From positions 1,488,001 through 1,552,000 of the forward strand of contig OZ251233.1 in the NCBI GenBank assembly GCA_965240325.2: DNA of 64,000 bases. Direction: 5' to 3'. The position numbers and the translations under genes were made by a program. Below, piece by piece: positions 24,001-35,900 of this stretch (its first letter is position 1; each line of letters starts with the position of its first letter). The notes beneath the pieces were generated by a model. It ran no database searches. It was given only the letters and a program-made list of their open reading frames with translations, and had not been told where the DNA came from. The DNA is from Rebecca billardiae RCC1528. Its lineage: Eukaryota > Haptophyta.

Positions 24001-27000
24001 CGCGGCGGCGGGCTGGGCGGCGGGCTGGGCGGCGGCGGCGTGCTCGGCGGCGGGCGCGGCGGTGGGGACGGTGGCGGCATCGGCGGCAGTGCCGGCGGCG
24101 GGCTCGGCGGCGGGCTGGGCGGCGGGCTCGGCGGCGGCGGCGGCGGCAAGCTCGGCGGCGGGCTCGGCGGTGGCAGCGGTGGCGGCGGCGTGGGCGGCGG
24201 CGCCGGTGGTGGCGAGGGCGGCGGCGAGGGCGGCGGGCTCGGTGGTGGCGGCGCTGGCGGCGGCGGCGCCGGCGGCGGGCTCGGCGGCGGGCTGGGCGGC
24301 GGGCTGGGCGGCGAGGGCGGCGGCAGCGGCTCCGTGCGCGGCGGTGGCGGCGGCACGGGCGGCGGCGCCGGCGGAGGGCTCGGCGGCGGCGACGGCGGTG
24401 GCGGGCTCGGCGGCGGGCTCGGCGGCGGGCTGGGCGGCGGCGGCGGCGGCGCGCTCGGCGGCGGGGTCGGCGGCGGCAGCGGCGGCGGCGGCGAGGGCGG
24501 CGACGCCGGTGGTGGCGAGGGCGGCGGCGAGGGCGGCGGGCTCGGCGGCGGCGGCGAGGGCGGCGGCGCGGGCGGCGGGCTCGGCGGCGGCGGGCTGGGC
24601 GGCGGCGAGGGCGGCGGCGCCGGCGGCGGGCTGGGCGGCGGGCTGGGCGGCGGGCTCGGCGGCGAGGGCGGCGGCAGCGGCTCCGTGCGCGGCGGCGGCG
24701 GCGGCGAGGGCGGCGGCGCCGGCGGCGGGCTCGGCGGCGGCGATGTCGGCGGCGGTGGCGGCGGCGGGCTCGGCGGCGGGCTCGGCGGCGGGCTCGGCGG
24801 CGGGCTGGGCGGCGGCGGCGGCGGCAGGCTTGGCGGTGGGCTCGGCGGCGGCAGCGGCGGCGCGCCTGGCGGCGGGCTCGGCGGCGGCAGCGGCGGCGCG
24901 CTCGGCGGCGGGTTGGGCGGCGGGTTGGGCGGCGGGCTCGGCGGCGGGCGCGGCGGCGGCGCGCTCGGCGGCGGGCTCGGCGGCGGGCTCGGCGGCGGGC
25001 TCGGCGGCGGCGGGCTCGGCGGTGGGCTTGGCGGCGGGCTCGGCGGCGGGGTTGGCGGCGGCGGCGGGCTTGGCGGCGGGCTCGGCGGCGGCGCGGGCGG
25101 CGGGCTCGGCGGCGGGCTCGGCGGCGGGCTCGGCGGCGGCGGGCTCGGCGGCGGGCTCGGCGGCGGCGGGCTGGGCGGCGGGCTCGGCGGTGGGCTCGGC
25201 GGCGGGCTCGGCGGCGGCGGGCTCGGCGGCGGGCTCGGCGGCGGGCTCGGCGGCGGGCTCGGCGGCGGCGGGCTCGGCGGCGGGCTCGGCGGCGGCGGCG
25301 GCGGGCTCGGCGGCGGCGGCGAGGCGAAGAGCACTCGCAGTGCTCCCTCATACGGCGGCAGCACGCACACGATGGACGAGGGCGACGACGAGAGCACGGG
25401 CGCGCACGGCCGGCCGTCGACGGTGGGCGGCGCGCCCTCCGCCCAGACCAGGGCGGCGCCGAGCCCGCGCCCGCGCAGCGTGAGCGCGCCGCCGCCGCGC
25501 AGCGAGCTCGCCGCAGGCTCGATCGCCTCAATCGCCGGCACCGCGGCGAAGGTGGGCTCGTCGCGACCGCCCGGCACGCGCGACGGCGGCAGTGCGTACC
25601 CGCCGCCAAAGCCCGCGCGCGGCGCGAGCCAGAAGCGCACGCGCGCGGGCGCGCCGAGCGGCACGCCTGCCGCCAGCGGGTCCGCGGCGGTCGCGCACGT
25701 GCCGGACTCGCCGTCCGGGGCGAGCGAGAGCAGCGCGCACGGCGCGTCGCCGACTTGGACGCGCGCGGCGGACGTGTCGTTGCCCAGCCCGCGCCCGCGC
25801 AGCGTGAGCACCGAGCCCGGCGGCGCGGTCGGCGGGCTCACCGACGCGAGGATTGGCGTGCCGACGTACGTGAAGACCACGCCGGCCGCCGGCGCGCCGA
25901 GCCCCGCGTCCGCGAGCCCGACCGTGACGTTCTGCGCGTGCGCGTCCGCCGCCGGGTCGTAGCCCGCTCGCTCGGGCGCGGCCGGGTCGAGGCGCAGCGG
26001 CGCGGTCGAGCCGCCGGTCTCGCACTCGAGCGACCAGCCGTCGGCGTGGCGCACGGCGCACGGCATGCCGCCAATCATCACGACCGTCGCGCCCGCCGCG
26101 CCCGCCGGCGCGCTGCTCGCGTTGTACAGGTGCTCGCCGGTCAGCCGAACGAGCGTGCCGCCACCCGCCGCGCCGCTGTCGGGCGACACCGACGCGACGC
26201 TCGGGAGCTGCTGCGTGGCGTTGGGCGCGGGCGCGGCCTCGGGGTCGGCCGCCGCCGCGCCGCCAAGGCGCAGCTTGTCGCCGGCCCCGACGAGCGCGAG
26301 CTCGGGCGTCGCGAGCGCGCGCGCGTGCACACCGCCCGAGGCGTCGAGGAACTCGACGAGCGCGCGCGCGCGCGCGCCGGGCGCGCTCGGCGTCGGCGCC
26401 ATCGCGCCCAGCGTGCAGCTCAGCGCGCCGAGGGACGCGGCGTCGGTGTCGCAGGGCGCGGAGGCGAGCACGGCGCGCGTGCACGCGCCCGAGCCGCCGT
26501 CCTCGTCGTCGCACGGCACGGCCGCCGCCTCGGCGCCCGCCGAGCCCTCCGCGCCGTCGAGCAGCACCAGGCTCACGCGCACGCGAGCGCTGTCATCCGC
26601 AAACGGTCCACCGCCGAGCGTGAGCCGCGCGCCGCCGAACACTGAGGCTTCGGGCGCGGCGAGGCCGTCCGCGCCGACGCCGACGGTGGCGTTGACGCTA
26701 TACCGCACCAGGTGCGAGCCGAGCGCGTTGCCCAGCGGCTGCACGCGCAGGCGCACGCGCGCCAAGCCGCCGCCGTGCGGAGGCGCGGCGCACGCGAGCG
26801 CGCCCGCCGCGCGCGACGCGCCCGCGGCGGGCGGCGCGCACGCCGCGCCGTCGACCGTCCCCTCGGCAGGCTGGCGCGTGTCGCCGAGCGCGAGCGGCGC
26901 GGCGAGCACGAGGAGGTCGCCCGCGCGCACGACCGGCGTGGCCGACGCGTTCGCCGCCGCCGCCGCCGCCTCGAGCTCCGCAGCGCTCAGGCCGTCGGCG

Positions 27001-30000
27001 CCCACCGCGGCGGCGCCGACCGCGCCGACCGCGCGCAGCGGCGCCACACCGTCCGCGCCGCCGGCGAGCGCGTGCGCGCACGCGCCCACGCCGGAGACGG
27101 CCGCCTCGCCGACATACTCGGGCGCGACGGAGTAGACAGAGGCGCCGCCGCGCTCGCCGCCGCACACCTGCGCCTCGTTCCCGCCGCACAGCGCGGCGCA
27201 CGTCGCGCCGTCGTCGTCGGCGGGGTTTCCGAACGGCGTCTTCTCGGTGCGCGAGCGGTAGGCCGGGTTGGCACACGCGCACAGCTTGTTGTTGCGCGTC
27301 GACTGCAGCGCGAACAGGGATGCACCCGCGCCGACGCAGAGCGCGTTGCACTCCTCGAGCGTCCACGGGTGCCCGCCGGACACCCCGCCCACGTACTCAC
27401 GGAACACCGCCACGTACCGCCGCGTCTTGGGCGGGAAGCCGCGAAGCACAGAGTCCTGCTCGGCGACGATTAAATCGCCGGTCTCGAAGCAGCCGGCGTA
27501 ATGTGGCCGCCACGCGGCAAAGGAGCCCCCGCAGCCCGCGGCCGCGCGGCCGCGCACGCGCACGCTGAGCTGCGGGCCCGGCGCGGGCATCACCACGTGC
27601 GCGTCGTCCAGCGGGAAGAGCCGCACGCCGCCGCTCGCCAGCACGGACACGGCCGCGGTCGGCTCGACCGCCGCCGCCGCGACCGAGCCCGGCGGCGGCG
27701 GCGTCAGGTGCGCGTACTCTGTGACGACGGCGGCGCGCGACGCGAGCGCGGGCGGCGTCGCGATCGCGCTCGCGTTCGCTGTGCCGTTGGTGCTCGCGTT
27801 CGCACCACCGCCCACCATCGGCGGCCCGTCGAGCCCGCCCTCGATCGCGGGCACGTACGCCCGCAGCCCGCTGGCGTTGGTGAGCACCAGCGCGCCGCCG
27901 TCGCCCGTGTCCAGACCGACGAGCTCCGCTTGGTAAGTGATGCCGCCGCTGGGTGTGCCGAGCCGGACGAGGTGCGGCGGCGTGCTGCCGACGGGCTGGA
28001 ACGCGCCGAACGCGGCGCGCGCGGGCTCGTCGCCCTCCTCGCCCAGCGCCCACGCCACGCGCGCCGCCTCGCCGCGCGACACCGCCGCCGAGTCGGCGGG
28101 CGCCCGCTCGAGAGACAGCTCGACCGCGCCGCGCGCGCACGTCTGCGCGCGCGCAATCGTCGCGAGCGCAATGTCCTGCTGCGAGCCGGCGCGGACGAGG
28201 CGGAGCGGCGGGAGCGGGCGGGCGTGCGAGCACTCGGGCTCGTGCAGCCGGAGCGCGAACGTCGTCTCCGCCACGCTGCTCTCGAGCGCCACCGCCTCGA
28301 CCTCCGTCACCGCCGGCCAGCCGGGGCCGGGGCCGTTGCCATCCGCGTCGGCCGCGTAGGGAAGGGCGCCGCCCTCGCGCGCGTCCGCGTCGGCGAGCTC
28401 GCGCGCGACGGTGGAGCGGCGCACGTGGAGCGGCGCGGTGGAGATCGCGAGGTCGTCGATCCACACCGCCCCGCGCATCGAGTCTTGCTCGCCGTACCGG
28501 TCGTGCATGTGCCGGTCGCTCGGCGCATCCAGGTAGACTGCGCAAAGGCACAAGCGCGCGCGCGCGCACGCGAGCGCGCGCCGGCCGCGAGGCGCGCGAG
28601 TGAGCGCGCGCAGGCGCGGAGGGGCGGGCGGAGGTGCGCGGGCGCGAGGCGGCGCGGCGCGGCGCGAAGGCGCGATCGGGCGCGCGCGCACATCCGAGCA
28701 CTTGGTGGTTGTTCGGCCCGTACGCCGCGTCCATCTGCGCGTCGAGGTCGATGCACTTGTGGTGCCAAGCACCGTCGTCTTGGACGGGCGCAAAGCTGGC
28801 CGCGCGCCGGTGCACGTTGGCGCCGCTCGAGTCGTCGTTGAGCTGGACGGAGGCCCAGTGCCAGCCGATCGAGCTGGCGGTGGAGGTGAAGATGAGCACG
28901 TTGCCCACCGCGCCCGGCTCCAGCCGATACGCCAGGCATAAGTACGGGTACTCGCTCGTACTAAACCCCTGCGTCGTCTGCGCGCCCTCGAGGCCCGACG
29001 GGTTCCACCAGCGGAAGTTCCGGCCGTACGAGCCGGCGACGACGCCCGCGCCGGCGGTGGACCAGGCGGGGGCGCCGCGCAGCGCGTACCGCCCGCAGAA
29101 CGCCTCGCGCGCGTCCGACACCGCCGGGTCGTTGTCGAACGTGCGCGCCCAGTCATCGGGGCCGCCCGGCCCCCCTTCGAACGTGTCCGCCTCCCACAGG
29201 CCGAGGCGCGCGTTGGGTGGGTAGGCCTTCCACTCGTTGGGCCGGCGCGGGTTGGGCGGCGGCAGCGGGCCGACGGCGTCGAGGGACGGACCGATCGGCA
29301 CCTCGAGCTGCGCGCCGGACTGCACGTCCACCAGCGTCGCCGACCACTCGCAGACCGGCTCGAAGAGCGAGCGCGCCGCGTCGGCGAGCTCGTGCGGACG
29401 AGCGTCTTTCGGCAGCGGCGCCGTTGTGCGGTTGAGCAGCGCGAGCGCGAGGCCGGAGGCGTTGGCGAGCGTGAGCGTCTGCACGTGCTCGTGCGCGAGC
29501 GCCGTGCCGAACGCGCCGACCAGCTCGTCGCCGCCCGCCGCGTCGAACCCGCCGGCCGCGCCCGCGCGCGCCAGCGCCAGCTGCACTCGGTGCGCGACGA
29601 CTGCGTCTCCGAGCCGGCGCACGCTCGCGCCGCCCGCCGGCACCTCGTGCAGCTGCAGGCCGAGGCGGGCGTAGTCCCAGCCGGTGGTGTCGGCGAACCA
29701 GAGGTCGAGCAGCACCCGCTCGCCCGCCGCGAGCCCGAGCCGCTCCTGCGCGCACGCCAGCCCCGCGTCCCAGCTCATCGACCCTGTCTGTGTCGTGCAC
29801 ACGGGCTCGTCGCCGCCCGCGACCGGCCCGGCGCCCGGCTCACCAAATGGGCGGGCGGGCGTGCCGACGAAGAGGACGGCGCGCTCGCTGGCGTGCATGT
29901 GGAGGGAGTAGTTGCCCGCGCGCGGCGCCTCGAACCAGCCCACCATCCGGCCGACGTAGTAGTCCTTGAAGTCGCTCCCCACCTTGGGCGGCCACGAGAA

Positions 30001-31098
30001 GGCACCCAGTGAGAGCACGGCGTCCGCGGCCGCGGCGCCGTCGTGCGCCGCCGAGTGCGCGCCGGCCACGTTCGCCGCGCGGCGGGTCTCCGCGAGCGCG
30101 GTGAGCGTGGCGAGCGAGTGCGACGGCTGCCCGTCGTACCGCTCAAAGCGCACGCCGCGCGCGCCGAGGTGCTGCCACCCGCCCGAGTACGGCGCCGGCT
30201 CGGGGTCGGCGGGCGCGTCGCCGACGACGCACTCGAACGAGCCAGCGGCCGGCCGGCCGGTGACGGCGCACGGGAGGTCGCCGACGCGCACGTCGAGGCC
30301 CGCCGCGTCGCCCGGCGGGAACCCCTCGCCGTGCACCGTCAGCGTCGCGCCGCCCTCCACGCTCGACAGCGCGGGCGTCACCGCCGACACGTGCGCGCGC
30401 ACGTCGAGCGCGTGGCCGCGCACCGGTAGCGCGCCAAACAGGTCGGGCGTGCGCGCGGCGGGGTGGAGCACGGCGTCGCCGTCGGCGCCGGCGGTGGAGA
30501 CGTTGTGCGGGCCGCCGACGAGCGGGCCGCTCGCGACGCACGTCGGCCCGTTCAGCGGGCCGAGCAGGTTGCCGTCTTCGTCGTACCGGCGGCACACGCG
30601 CCGGTCCGGCAAGTGCGCGCCGCCGACCGAGCCGCCGCGCCCGTCGTCGACGAGCGCCCACGCGTCGCCGGTGGAGCGCCGGCCGTTGAAGTGGACGAGC
30701 TCGCCCGCGCGCACGCTCGGCGAGCGGACGGCCGTCACGTTCGGCGTGACCGCCGCCTGGTACGTGTACGTGCACGCGCTCGACGTGTCGCGGCACGTCG
30801 CGGGCACGCCGTCGACGAGCACGGTCACGCCGACGTCGACGTCGTTGCCGGCGGCGAGCGGGTCGGGCAGCGGCGGCGTGGTGCAGACGAGCTGCGTCGT
30901 CGTCGACGAGAAGGTCTCGAGCGGGCATGGCGTCGGCCCGATGAACACGCTCGCGGGCGAGTACAGCGAGCCAAAGTTGGCGCCGCGGATGGTGAGCGAC
31001 TGCCCGCCCGCGCGCGAGCCGCGCGTGGCCGAGAGGTCGGTGATGACGGCGCCGGTCGCGCCGCCCACGAGCGCGCACAGCAAAAGCGCGCCGCGCAT
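955..31098 (-). CDS. Giant fibrocystin-L (PKHD1L1)-like surface protein, ~9,907 aa
   Basis: Exons: 31098-28692, 28537-2861, 2721-2644 and 2516-955. All three introns are GT-AG and phase 1, and splicing restores domain sequence each time. In order: signal peptide (1-17); IPT/TIG repeats; PA14 (about 316-486); a concanavalin-like region (676-838, crossing intron 1); WSC (1141-1276); more IPT/TIG (1570-1875); SPPP array (1875-2354); further IPT/TIG; G8 (3743-3881) and parallel beta-helix repeats; LamG-like (4758-4880); second G8 (4994-5134) and beta-helix; EGF and furin-like Cys repeats; three DUF4215-like repeats (6914-7051); more furin-like repeats; four calcium-binding EGFs (7511-7681); second SPPP array (7683-9015); 17 GCTD repeats; a small folded module; an Asp tract; a transmembrane helix (nt about 1760-1700); and a Pro-rich cytoplasmic tail. 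The IPT/PA14/G8/beta-helix order is that of fibrocystin-L, which has about 4,200 residues in human. The role is probably cell-surface or flagellar coat (inference). Large exon 2 (25.7 kb) is a single open frame. Confidence 0.9.
2275..3897 (-). repeat. 17 GCTD...DDGSC repeats in the giant protein
   Basis: I count 17 units of about 22-30 residues. They follow the pattern Gly-Cys-Thr-Asp, then Ala-x-Asn-Tyr/Phe, then Ala-Thr, then Asp-Asp-Gly-Ser-Cys. The Cys pairs probably form disulphides and the Asp/Asn may bind calcium (inference). Similar repeats occur in secreted proteins of marine bacteria and algae. Two phase-1 introns (2860-2722 and 2643-2517) flank a 78-nt exon that encodes exactly one 26-residue repeat length. 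Confidence 0.85.
3898..7893 (-). repeat. SPPP array, ~1,330 codons
   Basis: This is a near-uninterrupted Ser-Pro-Pro-Pro and Ala-Pro-Pro-Pro array inside the giant gene, with a block of Ala/Thr/Met-Pro-Pro-Ser at 4080-4330. It stays in one frame for 4 kb. Such sequence forms an extended polyproline-II rod and in algae is often hydroxylated and O-glycosylated. The plus strand reads as Gly-rich ORFs, which are shadows. The plus strand is also a long run of GGC/GGG clusters that may form G-quadruplexes. Confidence 0.9.
23880..25322 (-). repeat. First SPPP array, ~480 codons
   Basis: This is the second long Ser-Pro-Pro-Pro array in the giant gene, between two IPT/TIG-containing regions. It includes near-identical sub-blocks of roughly 350 bp, for example around 24310 and 24670, each containing the motif Pro-Arg-Thr-Glu-Pro-Leu. 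That points to recent internal duplication. Confidence 0.9.
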
Positions 31099-31561
31099 CT
31101 CGATCCGAGCGAGCGAGCGGGCGGCGATGCGGGGCGTGCCGGCGTTACGGTCGGCGACGGGGGATGCTCCTGCGCCGCAGCCTTAGCCGCGCTCACCAGT
31201 TGCGCCCTGGTTGCGCCCACACATCGAGGGCTCGTCCGGTTAGCAGCCCCGCCAATTACTGCTGCCACTGGTAGTACACAAACCGAACATGAAAGCAAGG
31301 AATCACAGTCGAGATCTTCTTCTCAAGACTGGTACTGTGGCGGTGTCTTTGTGCAGTGTTGTTGACGAAGCGTGCCCGGGCAGTTTGTGCTGGTTTATCA
31401 TAACTGCATGGATTTGTAGGATCGCGGAGAGTTTGGGGCTTTGACAGGTGGTGCGGGTAAAACTGCCTAAAATAGCACCACAGGGTGAATAATAATACTA
31501 CCCGTACCACCAAGTACCACTTCAAAGTTCACACGAATCGTGTGAGAGCGATGGCGGCACC
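31099..31561. promoter_or_regulatory. Upstream region of the giant gene / 3' flank of the J-PHD gene
   Basis: About 460 bp, clearly richer in AT than the flanking coding sequence, separate the start of the giant gene from the stop of the next minus-strand gene. It must hold the promoter and 5' leader of the former and the 3' UTR of the latter. An ORF on the minus strand at 31256-31525 starts with a hydrophobic stretch but ends in low-complexity spacer and has no support. No clear TATA box was identified. Confidence 0.4.
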
Positions 31562-32725
31562 TCACCCGATGAGATCGAGCATGTCGTCCGAGTCGTCGCC
31601 GCCGGCCCCGCCACCACATGCAGGCTCGGCCGCGGGAAGCTCGGCGCCGAGCGCCGGTGGCAGTGCGGCTGCCGCCGCGACCACCGCCGCCGTAGCATCA
31701 TCAGGCTCGCCCGCGAGGAGCGCATCCGCGGCCGCGGCGGCGGCTGCGGCGGCTGCGGCGGGCCTCGGCGGCGCGGCGGCGGACGTCACGTCCGTGCCGT
31801 TCATGTGGCAGAAGCGGCAGAACCAGTCGCCCTCGGGCACGTCGCACGCGCGCATCGGCGGCATCACGCACTCCAGGTGGAACGCGCGCGGGCAGCCGTC
31901 GCACAGGATGAGGTGGCCGCCAAAGCCGCACGCCGAGCACCACGAGTCCTGGTCGTCGTCCTCGTCGTCGTCGCCGAAGTCGGCGTCAGCGGCCGCGTCG
32001 TCGGCGTCGGCCGAGTCGGACGCGGCATCGGCGCCACCCCGCCCACCGCGCGCGCCCCTCCCGTCGTCCGCGCTGCTGCCGCCCGCGTCGGACGAGCCGT
32101 CGCTTAGCACATACGACTTGGCGCGCGCGGCCGCCGCGCGCCGCGGCCTGCGCACCGGCTGCTGGAGGGGCGACGGCGGCGAGGCCGGCGGGCGGCGAGC
32201 CGCTGCGCGACCGCTTGCGCTCGCGCCACCGCGCTGCTGCCCGCGCGCCGCCGGGCGCTTGCGCTTGCGCGCGGGCGCCGCCGCGCCCGTGGCGCTGGCG
32301 CGGCGGCCGCCAGCCGGATGCCGCGCGCGCGGGCGAGCGCGCGCGCGCGCTGCGGGCCCTTCGGCCGGGCCGTCGTCGTCCTCGTCGTCATCCGCGGCCT
32401 GAGTGAACCCATCGCCGGCCGTGTCGGCCGGCTGATCCGTCGGCCTCGCCCCCGCTTGCCGCGGCGCGAGCGTCTCGCCGCCGTCGCTCAGGCGCGCAAA
32501 CGCCGCCTGCAGCCGCTGGAACGCCTGCGTGGCGCCATCGAGCGCGCACCGGTCGGGATGCACCTCGAGGGCGAGCGCGCGGTAGCTTCGGCGGACTACC
32601 GCCAGCGGCGCGCCGCGCGGCAGACCGAGTACGCCGGCATCGTCGTCGCCTGCGCACGCCAAGATGCGCGCGACCGCGCCGTCGGCAGCCATCGTACGAT
32701 CGGCGTCGCGCGACGATGCGCTCAT
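31562..32725 (-). CDS. J-domain and PHD-finger protein
   Basis: A single-exon ORF of 387 residues. Residues 31-82 are a compact J domain with the HPD motif at 56-58, expected to stimulate an Hsp70. Residues 85-255 are disordered and basic, then Asp/Glu-rich, with a KRKRP-type nuclear signal. Residues 261-305 form a C4HC3 PHD finger (CxxC, CxxC, HxxC, FCxxC), the type that reads histone H3 tails. The end is Ala-rich and closes in an acidic tail. The expected location is the nucleus. Met12 is an alternative start. The gene is divergent from the RCC1 gene, with about 215 bp between. A chromatin reader that recruits a chaperone is an inference; the family with both domains is not one I can name. 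Confidence 0.85.
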   Translation of the reverse strand: MSASSRDADRTMAADGAVARILACAGDDDAGVLGLPRGAPLAVVRRSYRALALEVHPDRCALDGATQAFQRLQAAFARLSDGGETLAPRQAGARPTDQPADTAGDGFTQAADDDEDDDGPAEGPAARARARPRARHPAGGRRASATGAAAPARKRKRPAARGQQRGGASASGRAAARRPPASPPSPLQQPVRRPRRAAAARAKSYVLSDGSSDAGGSSADDGRGARGGRGGADAASDSADADDAAADADFGDDDEDDDQDSWCSACGFGGHLILCDGCPRAFHLECVMPPMRACDVPEGDWFCRFCHMNGTDVTSAAAPPRPAAAAAAAAAAADALLAGEPDDATAAVVAAAAALPPALGAELPAAEPACGGGAGGDDSDDMLDLIG

Positions 32726-32940
32726 GCTCGACGATTATTGCCAGTTACTTTCTGCCACTATCATAGACACCTCATCGACGAAACGAAATGGCGAACTCGC
32801 TGCAGAGATCGAACATCCATGGCGCGAAGCAACCAGGACGGTTTGGCCACCGCCCTTGGTGGCGGCCGCCGCAAAGTTTGAAGCCCGATGGCTGCTCCTG
32901 GTGCTGCGCTGCTCATGGCCATCCGGCGAGCCTGCGCCTA
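32726..32940. promoter_or_regulatory. Shared divergent promoter, J-PHD / RCC1 genes
   Basis: The region lies between two head-to-head starts. It is AT-rich next to the minus-strand start. An upstream in-frame ATG at 32788 would add 51 residues to the RCC1 protein. I prefer the ATG at 32941 because it places a hydrophobic Ala/Leu/Cys leader near the N-terminus. Confidence 0.5.
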
Positions 32941-35900
32941 ATGAGCCGCAGCGGTCGCAGCGCTCACGCGGGCGCGGCACGGCGGCAGCGCGTGCTGGCG
33001 GCGAGCTCGGCGGCAGGGCCCGCGGCGCGTGCGCTCGCGTGCGCCGCGCTCGCGTGCGCCACCGGCGCGCGCGCGCTCGCGACGGTCGACGTCTCGAGCG
33101 GCGGCGGCGTGAGCTGCGCGCGCGCGGCATGGAGCGGGGTCAGCTTCTGCTGGGGCGACAACCAGTTCGGCCAGCTCGGACTGGGCGACACGCTCAACCG
33201 CGGCGACCTGCGGCGCGAGATGGGCGACCGTCTCCCGGCCTTCAACCTCGGCGATTCTGAGGAGAGCGTCGAGCTCGTGCGCACGTCCGGCGTGCACACG
33301 TGCGCGGTGCTGCACGACGGCGAGGTGCGCTGCGTCGGGTACAACGCGCTCGGGCAGCTCGGTCTGGAGGACACGCAGAACCGCGGCGCGCGCGCGCGCG
33401 ACCTCGGCGGCTGGCTCCCAGCCGTGCACCTCGGCGCGCGCGCGCTCGCAATCGCCGTCGAGTGCTCGCGCCACCACACGTGCGCGCTGCTGGCCGGCGG
33501 CCGCGTGAAGTGCTGGGGCGCGAACACGCACGGGCAGCTCGGGGTGGGCGACCGCGCGCCGCGCGGCGTCGCGCGCGACGAGATGGGCGAGCGCCTCCCC
33601 GCCGTCGCGCTCCCGCCGCGCTCGGGCACCGCGGTCGGCATCGGGCTCGGCAGCGCGGCCGCGTGCGCGCTCACCGATCGGGGCAGCGTCGTCTGCTGGG
33701 GCGACATCCTGGGCGCGCCGGCGGGCGGGCTGGAGCCGATGGTGGTCCCGCTCGGCGCGCGCGAGCGCGCGTCGCAGCTCAGCGTGGCGGCGCGCGTGCT
33801 CTGCGCCACGCTCGGCTCCGGCCGCGTCAAGTGCGCGGGCGATAACAGCAGAGGCCAGCTCGGGCTGGGGGACCGGCGCTCGCGCGCGCTCGCTGAGGGC
33901 GGGCTGGGCCACCGGCACCCGGCGCTTGGGGACGGGCTCCCGCCGCTCGAGCTGGGCCGCGGGGTCGGCGCCGCCGCCGTGCACACCGGCGGGCTGCACA
34001 CCTGCGCGCACCTCCGCGGCGGCGCGGTCAAGTGCTGGGGGCTCGGCTACATGGGACAGCTTGGCTACGGGGACCGGCGCGACCGCGGCGCGGCCGCCGG
34101 CACGATGGGCGACTGGCTGCCCGCGGTGCCGCTCGACGCGGGGAGGCGCGCGGTGCACGTGCTCGCGTCCGAGCTGCACACGATGCTCTCCCTCGACGAC
34201 GGCACCGTGCGCTGCTTCGGCGGCGCCATGCAGGTGCGAAGAAGCGCGGCAGCGCGCCGCCCAGCCAGACAGTCGCGCCGCGCCGCGCGCCGAGCCACGA
34301 TGCCCGCGCGAGCCGGGCCGCATACTCACGCGCGACCCTCGCGCCGCGGCGCACGGCGCGCGCGCAGGGCCGGCTGGGCTACGGCGACACGTTCTTGCGA
34401 GGCGACACCCCCGCAACCACGCCGGCAGACCTGCCCGCGGTGCCCCTGCCCTTTGAGTTGGCCGCCGAGAGCCCGGCGCCGCCGCCGCCGCCGGCCGTGC
34501 GCCGGAGCTGGCTGCCGCCGCCCGCGGCGCCCTGGCCGCCGTCGCCGCTGCCGCCGCGTCCGCCGCCCGCGCGGCCGCCGCGCTCGCCGCCGACGCCGCC
34601 GCCTGGCCGGCCGCCGCATGCGCCGCCGACGCCGCCGCCGCACCCGCCGCCACGACTGCCGCCGAGCAGGCCGCCCGCGCCGCCGCCTTCGCCGCTGCCC
34701 GCACGGCCGCCCGCCCCGCCGCCTTCGCCGAGGCCGGCGGTGCCGCCCGCCCCGCCGCCGTCCTCTCCGCCGCCGCCGCCGCCGCTGCCGCCGCCATCGC
34801 CGCTGCCCTCGGCGCCTCCGCAGCCTCCGCCGCACCCGCCGCCGCCGCCGCCGCCGGCCCGGCCGCCGCCGCCGCCGCCGAGCCCGCCACCCTCGCCGCC
34901 GCCCACACCGCCGCCAAGCCCACCGCCTTGGGCGCCGCCGTCGCCGCCGCCCGGCCCGCCGCCGAGCGCGCCCCCGAGCCCGCCGCCGCCATCGCCGCCG
35001 CCGAGCCCGCCGCCGCCACCGCCGCCGAGCCCGCCGCCGCCACCGCCGCCGCCGTCGCCGCCGCCGCCCGGCCCGCCGCCCAGCCCGCCGCCACCCCCGC
35101 CGCCCAGCCCGCCGCCGCCGCCGCCGCCCAGCCCGCCGCCGCCAAGCCCGCTCCCGCCGCCCGCGCCGCCGCGCGCCCCGCCGCCGCCCTCGCCCTTCAG
35201 CCCGCCGCCGCTGTCGCCTCCCGGAAGCTTCACCCTCGCCGCCATGCACATTGGCTCCGAGGCGCGCACCCTGTCCCTCGCCGCGCGCGCGCGCATGGAG
35301 GGCGGGCTCGCCGCGCTGCTGCACTGCCCGGCGGAGTGGGTGCGCGTGCAGACGGTCGAGGCGCGTGAGCACGTGCCGCCGCGCCGCCGCGCCGAGCTGC
35401 CGGCCGGCGCGGAGGGCACGACCAGGCACCTGGTCGCTTTCATCTCGTTCTTCTGGGCGGACGCTCGGCGGCTGCATGGCGTGCAGAGAGTGGTAGGCGA
35501 GGGCTCGGCGCACGCGCTCCGCGACGCCACCGGGCAGCGAGTGCTGTGGGTGGAGTTTGTGGACGCCCCACCGAACCCGCCGCCGACGCCGCCGCCACCC
35601 TCTTCGCCGCCGCCGGGCGCGCCGCCGACGCCGCCGCCGTCCGCGCCACCGCCGCCGCCGCCATCGCCGCCGCCGCCGCCGCCGCCGTCGCCGTCGCCGC
35701 CGCCGCCGAGCCCACCGCCCTCGCCGCCACCGCGTCCGCCGCCCTCGCCCTCGCCGCCGCCGCCGCCCAGCCCGCCGCCGCCCAGCCCGCTGCCACCACC
35801 ACCGCTGCCTCCGCCGCCGCCGCCGCCCAGCCCGCCGCCGCCCAGCCCGCCGCCACCGCCGCCACCATCGCCGCCGCCACCGAGCCCGCGACCGCCGCCG

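Noticed and set aside
31256-31525. Small minus-strand ORF starting with a hydrophobic stretch
   Set aside because: It lies in an AT-rich spacer, shows no family resemblance and has no support beyond length.
32788-32940. Upstream ATG extending the RCC1 protein by 51 residues
   Set aside because: The extension has Trp/His/Pro-rich spacer-like composition and would bury the leader. It is kept only as an alternative.
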